DNA of 64,000 bases, from assembly GCF_001039355.2 (NCBI RefSeq), contig NW_019775477.1, forward strand, positions 126,001 to 190,000, read 5' to 3'. The position numbers and the translations under genes were made by a program. How positions within the stretch are numbered: position 1 is the stretch's first letter; the number at the start of each line of letters is the position of its first letter. Origin of the DNA: Lingula anatina (Eukaryota; Brachiopoda; Lingulata; Lingulida; Lingulidae). The notes beneath the pieces are model-generated. The model saw only the letters and a list, made by a program, of their open reading frames with translations, did no database searches and was not told where the DNA came from. Positions 35,932 through 47,900 of the stretch are shown here, in pieces.

Positions 35932-37639
35932 CCAGCTGTGTACTGACAGTTTTCCTTTACTTAAGCAGTTTTTTTTTTTTTTGACTGTTTTTTGTTGTTT
36001 TTTTTTTTTTGCCCTCTCGCACCGATTTCGGGATCCCTGGAGGATGTCATCCATAAAAATAAAAAAGTGTGGCCTAATTACAAAAAAAAAAAAATAAATA
36101 AATAAAAATAAATACTGCACATATATTCACCTTAACTTTAGAAAATTCGGTAATATTAAGATTACAAGCCAGGTGAATGAATTTAGATAAATAACAAAAA
36201 CCGTTTGATATATCCATGTTCTAGTTATCCACATTTTAACAGGTATTTTTGGTCTAGCCAAATCAGTTTGCAACTACATGTAATTGTCCTCATATTTAGT
36301 TTTTAATGTGTGAACCTTATATACACAAACAAAATGATCGATTGTGGCCCACAAAAATGACATTTTTCACTCAACAAGACAGCAAGTTTTCAAGCTCCAA
36401 AAGATTATACAGGTACGAAAAAATCCGCATTTTTGAGCATTATATTTGCCTTGAAATAAATATCAAGTGACAACTTGCTGCCTTGCTGAAAAAATACCGC
36501 AAATAGTTTTACAAACGTCACGGAGGAAAACTCAGACATAGTTATAGCAAAAAAAATGTTTAGAGGCACAAGGGACGATTTTATTCTTTGGCGAAATAAA
36601 TTAAGTTTTGTTCCTAATGATTATGCAGTGTTAAATACGCTGCGTTTTGATCACTTTGCAAAAGGCTTTAAAATTTGTCGGTAAAAAAAAAAAATCATGG
36701 TAAATTGCCTTGGACAGAGCGTTTTGATTGGACAATGTGATATTGACATTAGCCATAAATGAGAAATATCAAATTAAGTTCAAACATTATTTGCACATTG
36801 GCGCTAACAATTCGCCCCCTATGTCTTGAAAATGGCTGCTTTCATAATCAGACACACAGAAAGCAGTGTAACTATTAACAAGGTCACATATTTCAATGTA
36901 TCGAAATATCAAATATTTATTATGGTATTATTTGTGAAATCATGCCAAAATTAAAAATAGAAGCATAACACTAAACCTTTATCGTATTCTTTAATTTTCA
37001 GTTGTGACTATTTTGCAATACTATAATTATGACACAATTTTATTAAAAATCACTCACTAAATTTAAAAAAAAAATGTTAAAGAGCCATTCCACAGAATTT
37101 TTCCCATGTAAAACTTAACTGCCACTACTAATTATACCGATGTAGTTTAAATTGTGTAGTTAACATGAGGCACAACTGCAATTTTCGCTGTCATGAGGTA
37201 CGTGATGAAATAAAGGAGGCATGGAGGACACAAAATATCACGTGGGAAAATATTGGTGGATGGCAAAACCCAGTGTTCAACATGCAGCCGTCAAACCAAT
37301 TTTTAAAAATGCATTAAATATAAGTCTTCGACAAATACCTAAAATCGTTGCCTTAGAACGTTGCGTTGAAGCGGTTAAAATTGAAATATCCATATATGTA
37401 ACAGACCGATAGCTCGGGTTGATGTTTCTTTATTGTTATTGTACAAATATCTGCAAATATCTCCAAATATCTCCAAATATCTGCAAGAGCAATATAAACA
37501 AATTAATTTTAAACAATTACATATACAAAATTTACACTGACGAAAGACAAGAAAGACAGAACAAAGAAATAAAAATATAACAATGCCAAAAACACCATAA
37601 AAAATAAATATATCAATTTAGAAATGTATGAATTTGAAC
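35932..37639 (+). repeat. Allelic block D, first copy
   Basis: Nearly identical to 37641-39333 except for homopolymer indels. It includes a short array of AAATATCTCC/AAATATCTGC units near 37444-37484 and poly-T/poly-A runs. Two small open frames (36490-36681 and 37165-37317) look moderately protein-like but have no supported splicing. Confidence 0.85.
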
Positions 37640-37640
37640 N
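37640..37640. other. Contig junction 4 (single n)
   Basis: The right side restarts at the equivalent of 35932. Confidence 0.9.
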
Positions 37641-39333
37641 CCAGCTGTGTACTGACAGTTTTCCTTTACTTAAGCAGTTTTTTTTTTTGACTGTTTTTTG
37701 TTGTTGTTTTTTTTCGCCCTCTCGCACCGATTTCGGGATCCCCGGAGGATGTCATCCATAAAAATAAAAAAAGTGTGGCCTAATTACAAAAAAAAAAAAA
37801 AGAAAAATACTGCACATATATTCACCTTAACTTTAGAAAATTCTGTAATATTAAGATTACAAGTCAGAAGAACGAATTTAGATAAATAACAAAAACCGTT
37901 TGATATATCCATGTTCTTTTTATCCACAGTTTAACAGGTATTTTTGGTCTAGCCAAATCAGTTTGCAACTACATGTAATTTTCCTCATATTTAGTCTTTA
38001 ATGTGTGAACCTTATATACACAAACAAAATGATCGATTGTGGCCCACAAAAATGACATTTTTCACTCAACAAGACAGCAAGTTTTCAAGCTCCAAAAGAT
38101 TATACAGGTACGAAAAAATCCGCATTTTTGAGCATTATATTTGCCTTGAAATAAATATCAAGTGACAACTTGCTGCCTTGCTGAAAAAATACCGCAAATA
38201 GTTTTACAAACGTCACGGAGGAAAACTCAGACATAGTTATAGCAAAAAAATGTTTAGAGGCACAAGGGACGATTTTATTCTTTGGCGAAATAAATTAAGT
38301 TTTGTTCCTAATGATTATGCAGTGTTAAATACGCTGCGTTTTGATCACTTTGCAAAAGGCTTTAAAATTTGTCGGTAAAAAAAAAAATCATGGTAAATTG
38401 CCTTGGACAGAGCGTTTTGATTGGACAATGTGATATTGACATTAGCCATAAATGAGAAATATCAAATTAAGTTCAAACATTATTTGCACATTGGCGCTAA
38501 CAATTCGCCCCCTATGCCTTGAAAATGGCTGCTTTCATAATCAGACACACAGAAAGCAGTGTAACTATTAACAAGGTCACATATTTCAATGTATCGAAAT
38601 ATCAAATATTTATTATGGTATTATTTGTGAAATCATGCCAAAATTAAAAATAGAAGCATAACACTAAACCTTTATCGTATTCTTTAATTTTCAGTTGTGA
38701 CTATTTTGCAATACTATAATTATGACACAATTTTATTAAAAATCACTCACTAAATTTAAAAAAAAAAATGTTAAAGAGCCATTCCACAGAATTTTTCCCA
38801 TGTAAAACTTAACTGCCACTACTAATTCTACCGATGTAGTTTAAATTGTGTAGTTAACATGAGGCACAACTGCAATTTTCGCTGTCATGAGGTACGTGAT
38901 GAAATAAAGGAGGCATGGAGGACACAAAATATCACGTGGGAAAATATTGGTGGATGGCAAAACCCAGTGTTCAACATGCAGCCGTCAAACCAATTTTTAA
39001 AAATGCATTAAATATAAGTCTTCGACAAATACCTAAAATCGTTGCCTTAGAACGTTGCGTTGAAGCGGTTAAAATTGAAATATCCATATATGTAACAGAC
39101 CGATAGCTCGGGTTGATGTTTCTTTATTGTTATTGTACAAATATCTGCAAATATCTCCAAATATCTCCAAATATCTGCAAGAGCAATATAAACAAATTAA
39201 TTTTAAACAATTACATATACAAAATTTACACTGACGAAAGACAAGAAAGACAGAACAAAGAAATAAAAATATAACAATGCCAAAAACACCATAAAAAATA
39301 AATATATCAATTTAGAAATGTATGAATTTGAAC
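37641..39333 (+). repeat. Allelic block D, second copy
   Basis: Repeats 35932-37639. After about 39333 the sequence continues into new AT-rich DNA. Confidence 0.85.
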
Positions 39334-40640
39334 TATGGATTGGTCCTTTATTAAATATAGTTAAACTTACCTGCAAGCTCACTGGAATACCTATTTCAGT
39401 TATTCAACCTGCATCTCCGTCCGACTCTCAGGTGGAAATCAAATTTTATGGGGCGCGGTCTTTCAACCCTTGACCTCCACGTACACATACGAACATACAC
39501 GATACACACCGAACACAATCATAGCTAACACAACAAACACAGCAAACCTTACATTTATTTAGTATCCCGACCGCCTCGCATCCACACCCTGGTCACCCAG
39601 AACTAAAGAAGAAGTGACATCTCTTCCAAAGGTCCAGGTTTCAAATGATCCGTCGGGGTAGGAGGCAGGAAGAGCTAGGTGACCGTTCTTTCTGTTTATC
39701 AAATACCACAATTTGACAGACAAAAATCGATTAACAATGTTCTAAAATAGTAATGCACAGGAAGCGTTTGTTACCCACGCATTTCAAAATACACTAGTTT
39801 AAATTAATGAAATTAAGCTTCAGACCCTTACACACCCCAAAGTAAAAATGGTATTATGTAGGTCACTGGCTGTCTTTATATGGTCTACTGCGTGCTGCAA
39901 TTTGAGCAGTTTTTGCCAGTGCAAGTTTGACAAACCAAACCGTTCTATAGCGCCATCTGGAGGGGAACAGAAATTATCTTCTCTGCGGCAATCAGTAGCT
40001 TAGCAGGTTGTTTCAGTGTGTGTGCGCGCGCGTGTATGCATGTGCACGCGCTTGTGCGCGCTTAATCTTCATCGCCTTAGAAATGGCGATAATAATGTAA
40101 TTTGAACTGGCATATATAGAAATAATGCAATAGTCAATTTTGAAAATAACAACAACAGTACATGTTATCTACAAACTGTACGGCCATCATCTCTGCTCAC
40201 GGTCAGCTGTCATTTTTGACCTGTTAATCATATGAAGCTAAAAACCATGTAAAACGACCTTAAAATACTACACCAGTCTACTATAATGTAAAATGTAATG
40301 ATAAAATAAATAAGCCATTATTAGAATAGAATAATATTGAAGAAAAGTGAATAGATAAACTATCAAATCGACCAAGTACTAGCATTAAAACCGAATTGAA
40401 ATAAAAACATGCGTGCACCGTAGTGATAAATTTCATTATGAAAATTTCGGATAATGAAATAAAACTCCGATTAGGTTATGTACGACCTTTGAGGAAGTCT
40501 CTGTGGATAGAGCAGCACCGCTGACTACTTCTGCAGTGGACTAGGATCTAATAGCGGTTTCGGGCACAACAATGGAATCATGTGGATTTCGCCGACGAGG
40601 TCAGATTCAACTTATACCATCAACGTAATAAATTAAAATT
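39334..40640. other. Non-coding stretch
   Basis: No supported gene. It contains a consensus minus-strand donor (CAG|GTAAGTTT at about 39374) without an open frame upstream, the alternating purine-pyrimidine tract at 40016-40061, and a tRNA-like segment at about 40490-40560. Confidence 0.45.
40016..40061. repeat. Alternating purine-pyrimidine (GT/GC)n tract
   Basis: GTGTGTGCGCGCGCGTGT followed by ATGCATGTGCACGCGC, a sequence type prone to Z-DNA. Confidence 0.7.
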
Positions 40641-40649
40641 CCCAAACAA

Positions 40650-41150
40650 ATCTCTTAATATTTCATTTTGATGTGATATTAGTAACAATGCTAATGATTA
40701 CGCCTAATTGTTAAATACAAATTGTATTTTATATTATAATAAATTGTATGAAAGATTAAAATTTTGGAAATTTTTTTGCTTTTTATTCCTTCCTAAAATT
40801 TGTGCTACATGTTTAAGCAATTTCAATGAAAATAAGAAATGCTGTTTTGCTGTGCTATACATTTATTCAGGAACAAATCTAACTGACATTACAAATAATA
40901 AAAGTGATATTCCAAATCAGCTGAAGAACTACCACAAATTGGAATATGTGAGTCTTTTTATTCTTTTTTTACAAAATATCAACAGGTCAGCTGCTTAATT
41001 CTAAATGTCCTAGTCTTTTTTTGTTATTTAAATGCAAAATCTTTTTTTTTATATTTTTTTCTCTATGCACAAAGTCATCTTTGTAAATATGTCCTATAAA
41101 TATCACTGGTCTGAGGTCAATATAACAATGTCCATTGGTCAGTCCTGTTT
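40650..41150 (+). repeat. Diverged third copy of part of block C
   Basis: Aligns with interruptions to 21080-21620 and 26230-26770: shared ATTAGTAACAATGC, GCTGTTTTGCTGTGCTATAC, CAAATCAGCT and a CAATGTCCATTGGTCAGTC segment. Divergence is far greater than between the two block C alleles, so this is an old duplication or a member of an interspersed repeat family rather than an assembly overlap. Confidence 0.7.
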
Positions 41151-41171
41151 ATCAATGTACTGGTCAAGTTA

Positions 41172-41307
41172 TTATGGCAGTGTGGCCTCTGTTAGCCCTC
41201 CAGGGTAGGTGATGGTTATGTAGGATGGACAGGATGGGATTGGACAACACTTGCCCGCCGGTGCTGGCTTCAGGGAGCAGATTGATGGGAGCTGCCATTG
41301 GGGACAT
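41172..41307 (-). CDS. Redundant copy of the last VWC-gene exon
   Basis: A duplicate of 41372-41507 created by the overlap at the 'n' (41358). It encodes the same C-terminus and TAA. It is not a separate gene. Confidence 0.8.
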
Positions 41308-41357
41308 CTAAAACAAAGAATGGAAACGTGAATTGATAAATAATATGAAACAGTGCT

Positions 41358-41358
41358 N
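41358..41358. other. Contig junction 5 (single n)
   Basis: About 197 bp (41161-41357) is repeated at 41361-41557 with offset 200. Confidence 0.9.
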
Positions 41359-41371
41359 AATGGTCAAGTAA

Positions 41372-41995
41372 TTATGGCAGTGTGGCCTCTGTTAGCCCTC
41401 CAGGGTAGGTGATGGTTATGTAGGATGGACAGGATGGGATTGGACAACACTTGCCAGCAGGTGCTTGCTTCAGGGAGCAGATTGATGGGAGCTGCCATTG
41501 GGGACATCTAAAACAAAGAATGGAAACGTGAACTGATAAATAATATGAAACAGTGCTCAATGTTGTTTTGTATAGTGCTTCATTTGGATGGTTAATTTCT
41601 TACAATTAAAATTTCAAGTTCTGCGAAAAAAATACTGATGACAATTGCTTTTTCAATCTTAAAGAAAGTAGAACTTTTCACATATCCTCTGTAGTCCCGT
41701 TTTTTTTGTATCTTAAATTTTATTTGACACCAAAAAATTCCACGAAGCATAAATTCCATGGACTAATATCTTCTTTTACTTTTTACACCTGGCAATGGAA
41801 AAATACAATTCGGGTTATTTTACTGTATCATAAACAATACCAAAAACCTTTTTAAAACTACCATGATCCATACTTACAGTGTCTGACAATTGTAGTTTCC
41901 TGTCAGTGCGTTTGTACAGGTACAAGAGTATAAGCACTTATCACGCCACGTTTGTCCCTGTGTGTACTGAATTCCATTGTATAAACAGTAGCCAC
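41372..41995 (-). CDS. VWC module 18, C-terminal (exons 41878-41995 and 41372-41507)
   Basis: Exon A (118 bases) encodes GYCLYNGIQYTQGQTW, with RDKC replacing the usual DGC, then YSCTC. Terminal exon B encodes CPQWQLPSICSL, then GKCCPIPSC, a short hydrophobic tail ending ATLP, and TAA at 41372-41374. The within-domain intron is phase 2. The ending on a complete VWC domain with only a 17-residue tail marks the true C-terminus. Confidence 0.9.
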
Positions 41996-44900
41996 CTTAA
42001 AAGAAGCAAAAAAATAAAAAATCAGCTTAAAAAGAATGCAGCTGACAATTATTGACTGGTTTGTGAAATAACCTATGTAAACTCTGTTAATCACAGTTTT
42101 TATATTGCAAAAAAAAAAAAAAAAAAACTTTCAAAGATTAGGATATACTTCAGCCAGTATCTTTTATACAATTCACTCTTATTTTAATGTTGAAATAGAA
42201 AAATTCCAATAAAAATGCAATGCTCACTTTGACCATTGATTATAGATCCTGATCCACCACCAGTGTTTGTGCCAGATCCTGTACCACCGTTGATTCCGCC
42301 AGATCCTGCACCACCGGAGATTATGCCAGATCCTGCACCACCTGGGTTTCCACCAGATCCCGTACCACCGGAGATTATGCCAGATCCTGCACCACCTGGG
42401 TTTCCACCAGATCCTGTACCACCGGTGATTGTGCCAGATCCTGTACCACCAGTGATTGTGCCAGATCCTGCACCACCTGGGTTTGTGCCAGAACCACTGC
42501 TGCCAGTGCCAGAACCAGTGCCACTGGTGCCTGAGCCACTACCTGTAATAACAATATTAACAACAACAATTATAATAAAATAACCTGTGCCAACCAAAAA
42601 TTGAGGAAAGGGAGTCAAAAGGAAAGGATACATTGCATCATGTACATTGGAGCTCTAGCTGGATAATTTGTTAGAATGTACTATGGTAAAACTATGTTCA
42701 ACTAATAGTTTGATCTTATATAACTGAATAACATGTAGCCAATAATGGAAAGAATTACTTTAAAGAATGAAATGCTATCGATTCAGTTAAAATCTATCAT
42801 AATAAACCTTTCAAACTTACCACAGAATCCACAGAATTTGGCACATCTTGCCTTGGCCCATGGTACGTAGGTTGGATTGGTACAAACAGACTTTGTGTAG
42901 GGTTCACAGTCGATCAAGTCGACACAGCCATCTGGGGATGGTGTGGTTGGTTTCAGCTCATCTGAAAAAAGTTTTCGATTGGTGAGACTGATAGTTATTT
43001 CATATTAAAATACAGAACTATCATATCAATTTTGTGCATCTACAACTCCTGTGGCAACCTGGTCCAGGGCTGTCCCTTAAAAACAAGATTGTAGAACCTA
43101 AAGGTGAAATCATCTTGATGAGCTCATCTGGTAAAAATTTTTGAATAGTTTGGACTGATAATAAAAATACCATGTTTGCACGATCACTTTGAGAGGGAAG
43201 CAAAGAACTTCCACTCTTACTGTATCTACACCCACAGAAGAATCCCTCTGATTCAAAGCACTGTTGATAATTTGGTATCTTTCCAATCTACATTGAAAAT
43301 AATGTATTTATTCACTCATCACTGTCAACTAATTCCATGTGTCAAGCTGCACACTTACCACACAGACCACATCTTCTTGGGCAGTTTGCTTTAGCCCAGG
43401 CCTTGTATGGTCCAGTACATGCAGAGTCCTCAAACTGATCACAGTTGGATAGCTTATTGACACAGCCATCTGTTGGCAATGGAGTGGTTGTGAGGTAGTC
43501 TGAAATATTGAAGAAAATAAAAATATAAATCTATCAATATGGATTTTATCTTTTCTTTGAAAAAAAAAATATTACCCACAAATTATAAGACAAATGTTTT
43601 GATAAATCAATCAAATATACCAAGTGACATAAGTTTTACGAGAAAGTATAGTTTCACAGCATGCACCTTGAATGACACACACAACATTTCCCATTTCGAC
43701 AGGAATGGTTGTCCTAGGAATGGAAGTTCAGAGTCCAATAAAATTGGTACAAGTTGGGGTTAGTAGATTGGACAAATGTCACCTGTCACATATACATGGA
43801 TGTATATATAAGTATTGGGAAATGGACGACGGTTTCTAGAGCACTACCATTCCTGTCACACTGGCCTGTTAAGGCTCCATTATATGACATATATAAACAC
43901 TAACCACACAGTCCGCATGTCTTGACACAGTTCTTCACGGCCCATCCCAAGTACTGTCCTGTGCAGGCCTCGGCAAAGTTGTATTCATTGCAGTTGGGGA
44001 GAATGTCCACGCATGGCCTGACACCTCCGGTGCCTGTGCCTGTTCCAGTGCTTGTACCAGTAGTGCTTCCAATGTTTGCTGGTCCTACATCAACAAACAT
44101 GGGGTGTAATATGGCTATTCATAGAGTGTGCTGCCTAATAGTATTCAGTATCATATGTTGGCTCAGATAGAACCAAGCCTACACTTTTCCAAAGTTAACT
44201 CAGTCAACACAATTATTTATTTTCACAAGACCCTTAAAAATTCTGTAAGTCTTCAATGAAAGCAATATATGGAAATGGTTAAATCTACCCAAATATGCAT
44301 GCTCTCTCTGGATCTTTATAGTAATGAATGTTAAGGAGATTTTTACCCATTATATTAATGAATATGTTAACTAGTATGCAAATAGATATGCTAATGAGAG
44401 GATTGATGAATATGCTAATGAGTATGCTAATGAATATGCAAATATGTATGACCTCACCTGAGCAGACAAGCTTCTTACAGCACTGGTTTGGTACTGTTTG
44501 TAGAGAGCAATATGATGGATAGTTGGTGTAGCTTGGACATCTGAGGGAAAATTGAATTTGAAATTCATAATTTAATATATAATTATGTGATTTTACAATG
44601 TCATGGATATAACGAATATACCATTCCAAACATTTACAGCATTTTGCTCAGCTTTGTCTATAGCATACAAGATGGAAGCCAATGTAGGTGGGTAATCTGT
44701 TAAAATATGGTACAATGCTAATTAAATATCATCGGAGACTAAGAAGACTTAATTCTCACAGATGTAGGATCTCACACATTAAAGAATTTGGCAGGGTGTT
44801 TCCCCACAAAGTGGCAAATTTTGGATATATTAATACCAAAATCAAATGAAATAACAGTCATATACATGTAGATAAATAAAGTGAGAACTTACAGTATAAA

Positions 44901-47900
44901 TTCATAAATCCATATTCTTAAAACCACTCTCCAACAATTACACTTGATTTAATCAGAATACACTAGCTGGATGCCAACATTCTCTTGGGGCCATTATTTC
45001 AAAAATGTGAATACAATTCATATACCAATTTATTCAAATAAATCATTAAAGTGCATACTTTTCTCTACAGCTGTACTGTCCAGTCTTGGCATCCAAACAC
45101 TGGCAGTCATACTGGCAGCCATCAGACCAACTCTCATCCTGTTTGTAGGTCTTGCCATTGTACACACAGCCATCTGCAAAACAAAAAACAATTCAATAAA
45201 TAAAAACATGTTGCTTACATTTTGATTTGTACCCTTAAATATAACCAAGAACTCCATAAAGAGAATAAAAACAAATATCTGTATTCAAGAAGGATAAATC
45301 CAAAAGTGCTAAGTCCCATATTACTTTCCACAATATAACTAAATAGACCAACATGAATATGATAAAAATTTCTTTTCAAAATATATTAATCATCCATAAA
45401 AGCAATACAAGCAATTTTACAAAAATCCTAAAATTTGACTTATACAGACATTTTAAAAGACCATCATACTTGATGTTCCAATATTTTAACCTTGACATCA
45501 GTGACCCTGCCCTAATAAGATGCCCTTGACATGCATACCTGTTTAATCACATTATACATTAACATCATGTTCTCACAAAAATTTCCCTTATCTTTATCTA
45601 CCCACAGACTTTGAGTGCCTTGCTCAGACAAACCAGGCCTATTTTCCACAAAATACACTTACTTCTCGTTCCAGTAATTCCTCCGACGGTTCCAGGAAGC
45701 ACAACACCAGTGGTGCTTCCTCCTGTGCCAGTGGTGCTTCCTCCCGTACCGGTGATGCTTCCTCCTGTGCCAGTGGTGCTTCCTCCTGTACCAGTGGTGC
45801 TTCCTCCTGTACCAGTGATGGTGCCAAGAGTACTGCTAGGGTTCCCACCAGGGATGATGCCAGGGCGGTACCCTGTGAGGGCTGGTGGATATGTGCCTAT
45901 GAGTTCATTGACAGGAGTGTTGGTGCACCTTGGTTTCCTGCAGCACTCTCCAGCCACGGTTTGCAGGGTGCAGTCAGAGGGGAGGTTTTCATACTTAGGG
46001 CAGCTGGAGGAAAGAGACACACAGTTTGGGTAATTTATACGATAATTAATATTGTAAAAGTCACAAATCAAAAAAGTTTTAAGATCTGAAAGGCACATGA
46101 ATGATTTTCTATGGTAATTATTATGGACACGTCAGTTTGTGTTATCATTTGTGCCATATTATGCCAGGGCAGTCACACAAACTGAAGATCAAATTAGGCA
46201 GGGATAAATTATTTTATTGTTGTGAAAAATCATTGGAAGAATCATTTTTCCAAATTAAAAAATTAATAAATAAATAAAAAAATAAAAGAGAGAGAGAAAG
46301 AAAAAAACAGTAAAACTAACAATATACAAGTTTCTGGGGTAGCGCTAACACTCGCCAATTTAGCCAAATGCTAAAAATGGCTTAACTTGGCTAAACAAAA
46401 AGGGCTTGATTTGACTCATTTTAGTCAAATTAAAACCATTTGGATAACAAATTGACAAAAAACAGTGATTTGGCTAAGCGAAAAAAATTGCTAGCGCTAC
46501 TCCAGAGTTCCATTTCAATCATACTAAAGACATAAATGCAATGTTAAAGACCTACATGATCATACAGAGAACTCTTAATCATAGTACTTACAGGTCTCTG
46601 CACTTCCAGAATCCCATCTTGCCATCAGTACACTCACATTCATACTGGCATCCGTCATTCCACTTAGCTCCTTCATTATACAGCCTGTTCTTGTACAGAC
46701 ACATACCTAGAAATGGTTAATTATTATATCTAATAAAATGTACCTGAATTCAACACGAAATTCAATATAAAGTAATGCCAGTATGTCAAATGATGTGAAC
46801 AAATCAAGTTTGCTTTATTTTAAAACCAAAAAGAGACTTCTCTGTCTTTAACATTTTCAGAACAGAAAATAATTCAGGGTTCCACCTGTTCTTATAAAAT
46901 AGAAATGATTTGGGTATCATTAATTTTGTGTTAAAAGTCATACCTGGCATCGATTTAAAACATCAAATAGGGTTTATTGATAACAAATGCAAGAAAGGCC
47001 ATTCAGCAGTACTTAATCAATCATACACCTCTTCCCTTCTGTTTAGCAGAGTTATATCCCAACACAAGAAAGCATTTGTGGAAACAAAAAAAATGTGGGT
47101 TGGATCTTTAATGTTGTCCATAAGCCTTACAGGTAAACTTCATCCTACTTAGTACAATATCCACTTACTGTTATATCCAGTAATGCTTCCAGTGGATCCA
47201 CCTGGGATGACGCCACCACCTGTGATACCACCAGGTAAGGTGCCTGTACCAGTGCCACCTGGGATGATGCCACCACCTGTGATACCACCAGGGAGGGTGC
47301 CTGTGCCAGTACCACCTGGGATGATGCCACCGCCTGTGATACCACCAGGGAGGGTGCCTGTGCCAGTACCACCTGGGTTAGTGCCTGTGGTGCCACCAGG
47401 AAGGGTGCCTGTGCCAGTACCACCTGGGTTGGTGCCTGTGGTGCCACCAGGGAGGGTGCCTGTGCCAGTACCACCTGGGTTAGTGCCTGTGGTGCCACCA
47501 GGGAGGGTGCCTTGGCAGTTAACAGTTGGGCAACATTGTCCAATCACATTGACAAGCTTGCATGTGGATGGTAGGTCGGGGTAGGTAACACACCTAGAAA
47601 TAAGAAAAATGAGTTTTTCAAATACCTGACAGTAAGAAATATACCTTTTTTTTTCTTTTGTACCAAAACAAATTAAAGTGATTTATTTACAAACCAGCAC
47701 TTACTGTGAGAATAGTAGTTTCATACGAATATGAGAGTTAAGTATTGCCGATCTAACATCTTACTTTATCATCAATCACGGTAAAGTATGTAACTTTTAT
47801 GGAGGGATGCCATTGCACAGGCACATACGACTGGAAAGTTTGTAAATATTTTTTTGGCATGATTGACTGTTCCGAATATTAAAATTTCTGCGTCAACTCA

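Noticed and set aside
36490-36681. Open frame with MFRGTRDDFILWRNKLSF in block D
   Set aside because: One copy has an extra A in the homopolymer just before the ATG that changes the upstream frame, and no splice partner was found.
37165-37317. 50-codon frame ending NQFLKMH in block D (also in the second copy)
   Set aside because: Protein-like composition and intact in both copies, but the acceptor phase does not fit any nearby exon and the alleles are too similar to test for selection.
42236-42583. Pro-rich plus-strand frame (PDPAPP repeats)
   Set aside because: Mirror of the Gly/Ser linker exon on the minus strand.
47145-47584. Long Val/Pro and Leu/Val-rich open frames opposite or alternate to the module 15 linker
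   Set aside because: By-products of a tandem repeat whose unit length is a multiple of three; cysteines and splice sites support only the minus-strand frame given.
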